NCBI RefSeq assembly: GCF_036850765.1
Contig: NC_089498.1
Span: 70,410,305 to 70,474,304 of the forward strand
DNA from: Saccopteryx bilineata
Lineage: Eukaryota; Chordata; Mammalia; Chiroptera; Emballonuridae
Direction of reading: 5' to 3'
Length of the DNA: 64,000 nt
The notes under the pieces are model-generated. The model did not search any database, had not been told where the DNA came from, and saw nothing but the letters and a program-made list of their open reading frames with translations. Below, piece by piece: positions 63,500 through 64,000 of the stretch. Every line of letters begins with the position of its first letter. The stretch's first letter is position 1. Made by a program: the position numbers and the translations under genes.

Positions 63500-64000
63500 C
63501 GTACTTACGGCCCATCCCGGCTCTCAGGTATGAAAATGGCCCGTCCAGACGTCACGGAAATGGCGCCGTGAGAAGCGCATCCGACAGCTCTCCCCTAAAT
63601 CACAACAAATTTATCAACTAGAAACAGAAAATTTTATCCTCGGAGCATTCCGGAGTTCCACACAAACTGAAAGCAAAAGGACTGTTATCACTTGAATCTG
63701 AGAGACGAGGGTGTGGAGGAAGCTACCGCAGTGACGCTCATTCAAGCCGCCAGGGAGTGCGCCTGCGTGCTATCAATAAGACCACCCTCAGATGCCGATA
63801 AGAAAGAGAAAATCGAATATTATGGATACAAAAGAAAGAGAGGTAACACAAATAGATGTGGAAAAATCTATGGAGAAAAGACTTAACATATTGGAAGCCT
63901 TGGAGCTAAATGACAGAGAATTTAAAATAGAAATCTTAAAAATACTCAGAGATATACAAGAAAACACAGAAAGGCAATATAGGGAGATCAGAAAACAACT
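63500..64000 (+). mobile_element. L1 5' end with start of ORF1, runs off the window
   Basis: 5' UTR-like sequence (GGCGCCGTGAGAAGCGCATC, CTCGGAGCATTCCGGAGTTC, GAGACGAGGGTGTGGAGGAA) followed by ATG at 63822. That frame is open to the window end (59 codons) and has NDREFKIEILKILRD, QENTERQYREIRK: the coiled-coil start of L1 ORF1p. The left end of the element is not fixed. Confidence 0.82.

Noticed and set aside
1..64000. Horseshoe-bat or vespertilionid origin
   Set aside because: The SINE heads do not match the remembered Rhin-1 or VES sequences; a different bat family fits better, though this rests on memory.
1..64000. A novel multi-gene system
   Set aside because: Apart from PBLD and repeat-derived frames no protein-coding or structured RNA locus could be supported.

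Overview
The window is mammalian nuclear DNA, almost certainly from a bat. It holds one protein-coding gene, PBLD (phenazine biosynthesis-like domain-containing protein, a PhzF-fold protein), on the minus strand. All nine coding exons can be read directly (57958 down to 31726). They join in frame to 288 codons plus a TAG stop, and all eight introns have GT-AG ends. The non-coding first exon and promoter are not recognisable and probably lie beyond the right edge. From memory of mammalian gene order, PBLD sits between ATOH7 (past its 3' end, the left side here) and HNRNPH3 (upstream, the right side). That would make positions 1-31.6 kb the PBLD-ATOH7 intergenic interval and 58-64 kb the far 5' part of PBLD.

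Most of the rest is interspersed repeats. Four tRNA-derived SINE types dominate, labelled here by appearance. SINE-A: GCCTGACCAGG... head, a core of short GGTCGCTGGCTTGAGC-like units, then AAGGCACATATGAGAAAGCAATC and a TCTCTCC...A tail. SINE-B: GGCCCTGGCCGGTTGGCTCAG... head plus a second tRNA-like half. SINE-C: GCCTGACCTGTGGTGGCGCAG..., short, ending TAAAATGAATAAATAAA. SINE-D: TGCCCTGGCTGGATAGCTCAG.... They do not match the VES type of vespertilionid bats or the Rhin-1 type of horseshoe bats as remembered. A sheath-tailed (emballonurid) bat is the best guess, with low confidence.

Other mobile DNA includes cut-and-paste elements with clean target-site duplications: a mariner-type element with 107-bp inverted repeats, a Tc/pogo-like element, a 253-bp piggyBac-type element and five hAT-type elements. 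There are four solo LTRs with 5- or 6-bp duplications, ancient L1M, MaLR, MIR, L2, MER5 and MER20 remnants, two short L1 tails with duplications, and the 5' end of an L1 with open ORF1 running off the right edge. Several stacks show insertion order, the deepest being old L1 > SINE-D > LTR > hAT or SINE-A (15.4-18.6 kb).

Layout: 1-31.6 kb, intergenic, with two AT-rich repeat-free blocks dense in TAAT-type homeodomain sites (11.5-12.1 and 22.8-23.1 kb), candidate enhancers; 31.7-44.9 kb, PBLD coding exons 9 to 2 with repeat-filled introns; 44.9-57.9 kb, PBLD intron 1; 57.9-64 kb, coding exon 1, then L1 fragments. Two small curiosities are a 5' fragment of U6 snRNA (63.1 kb) and an exact 20-nt match to the 5' end of 18S rRNA (56.55 kb).

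No operon, CRISPR array, phage or new multi-gene system is present. The most useful content is the complete PBLD gene model, the candidate regulatory blocks and the transposon stratigraphy.
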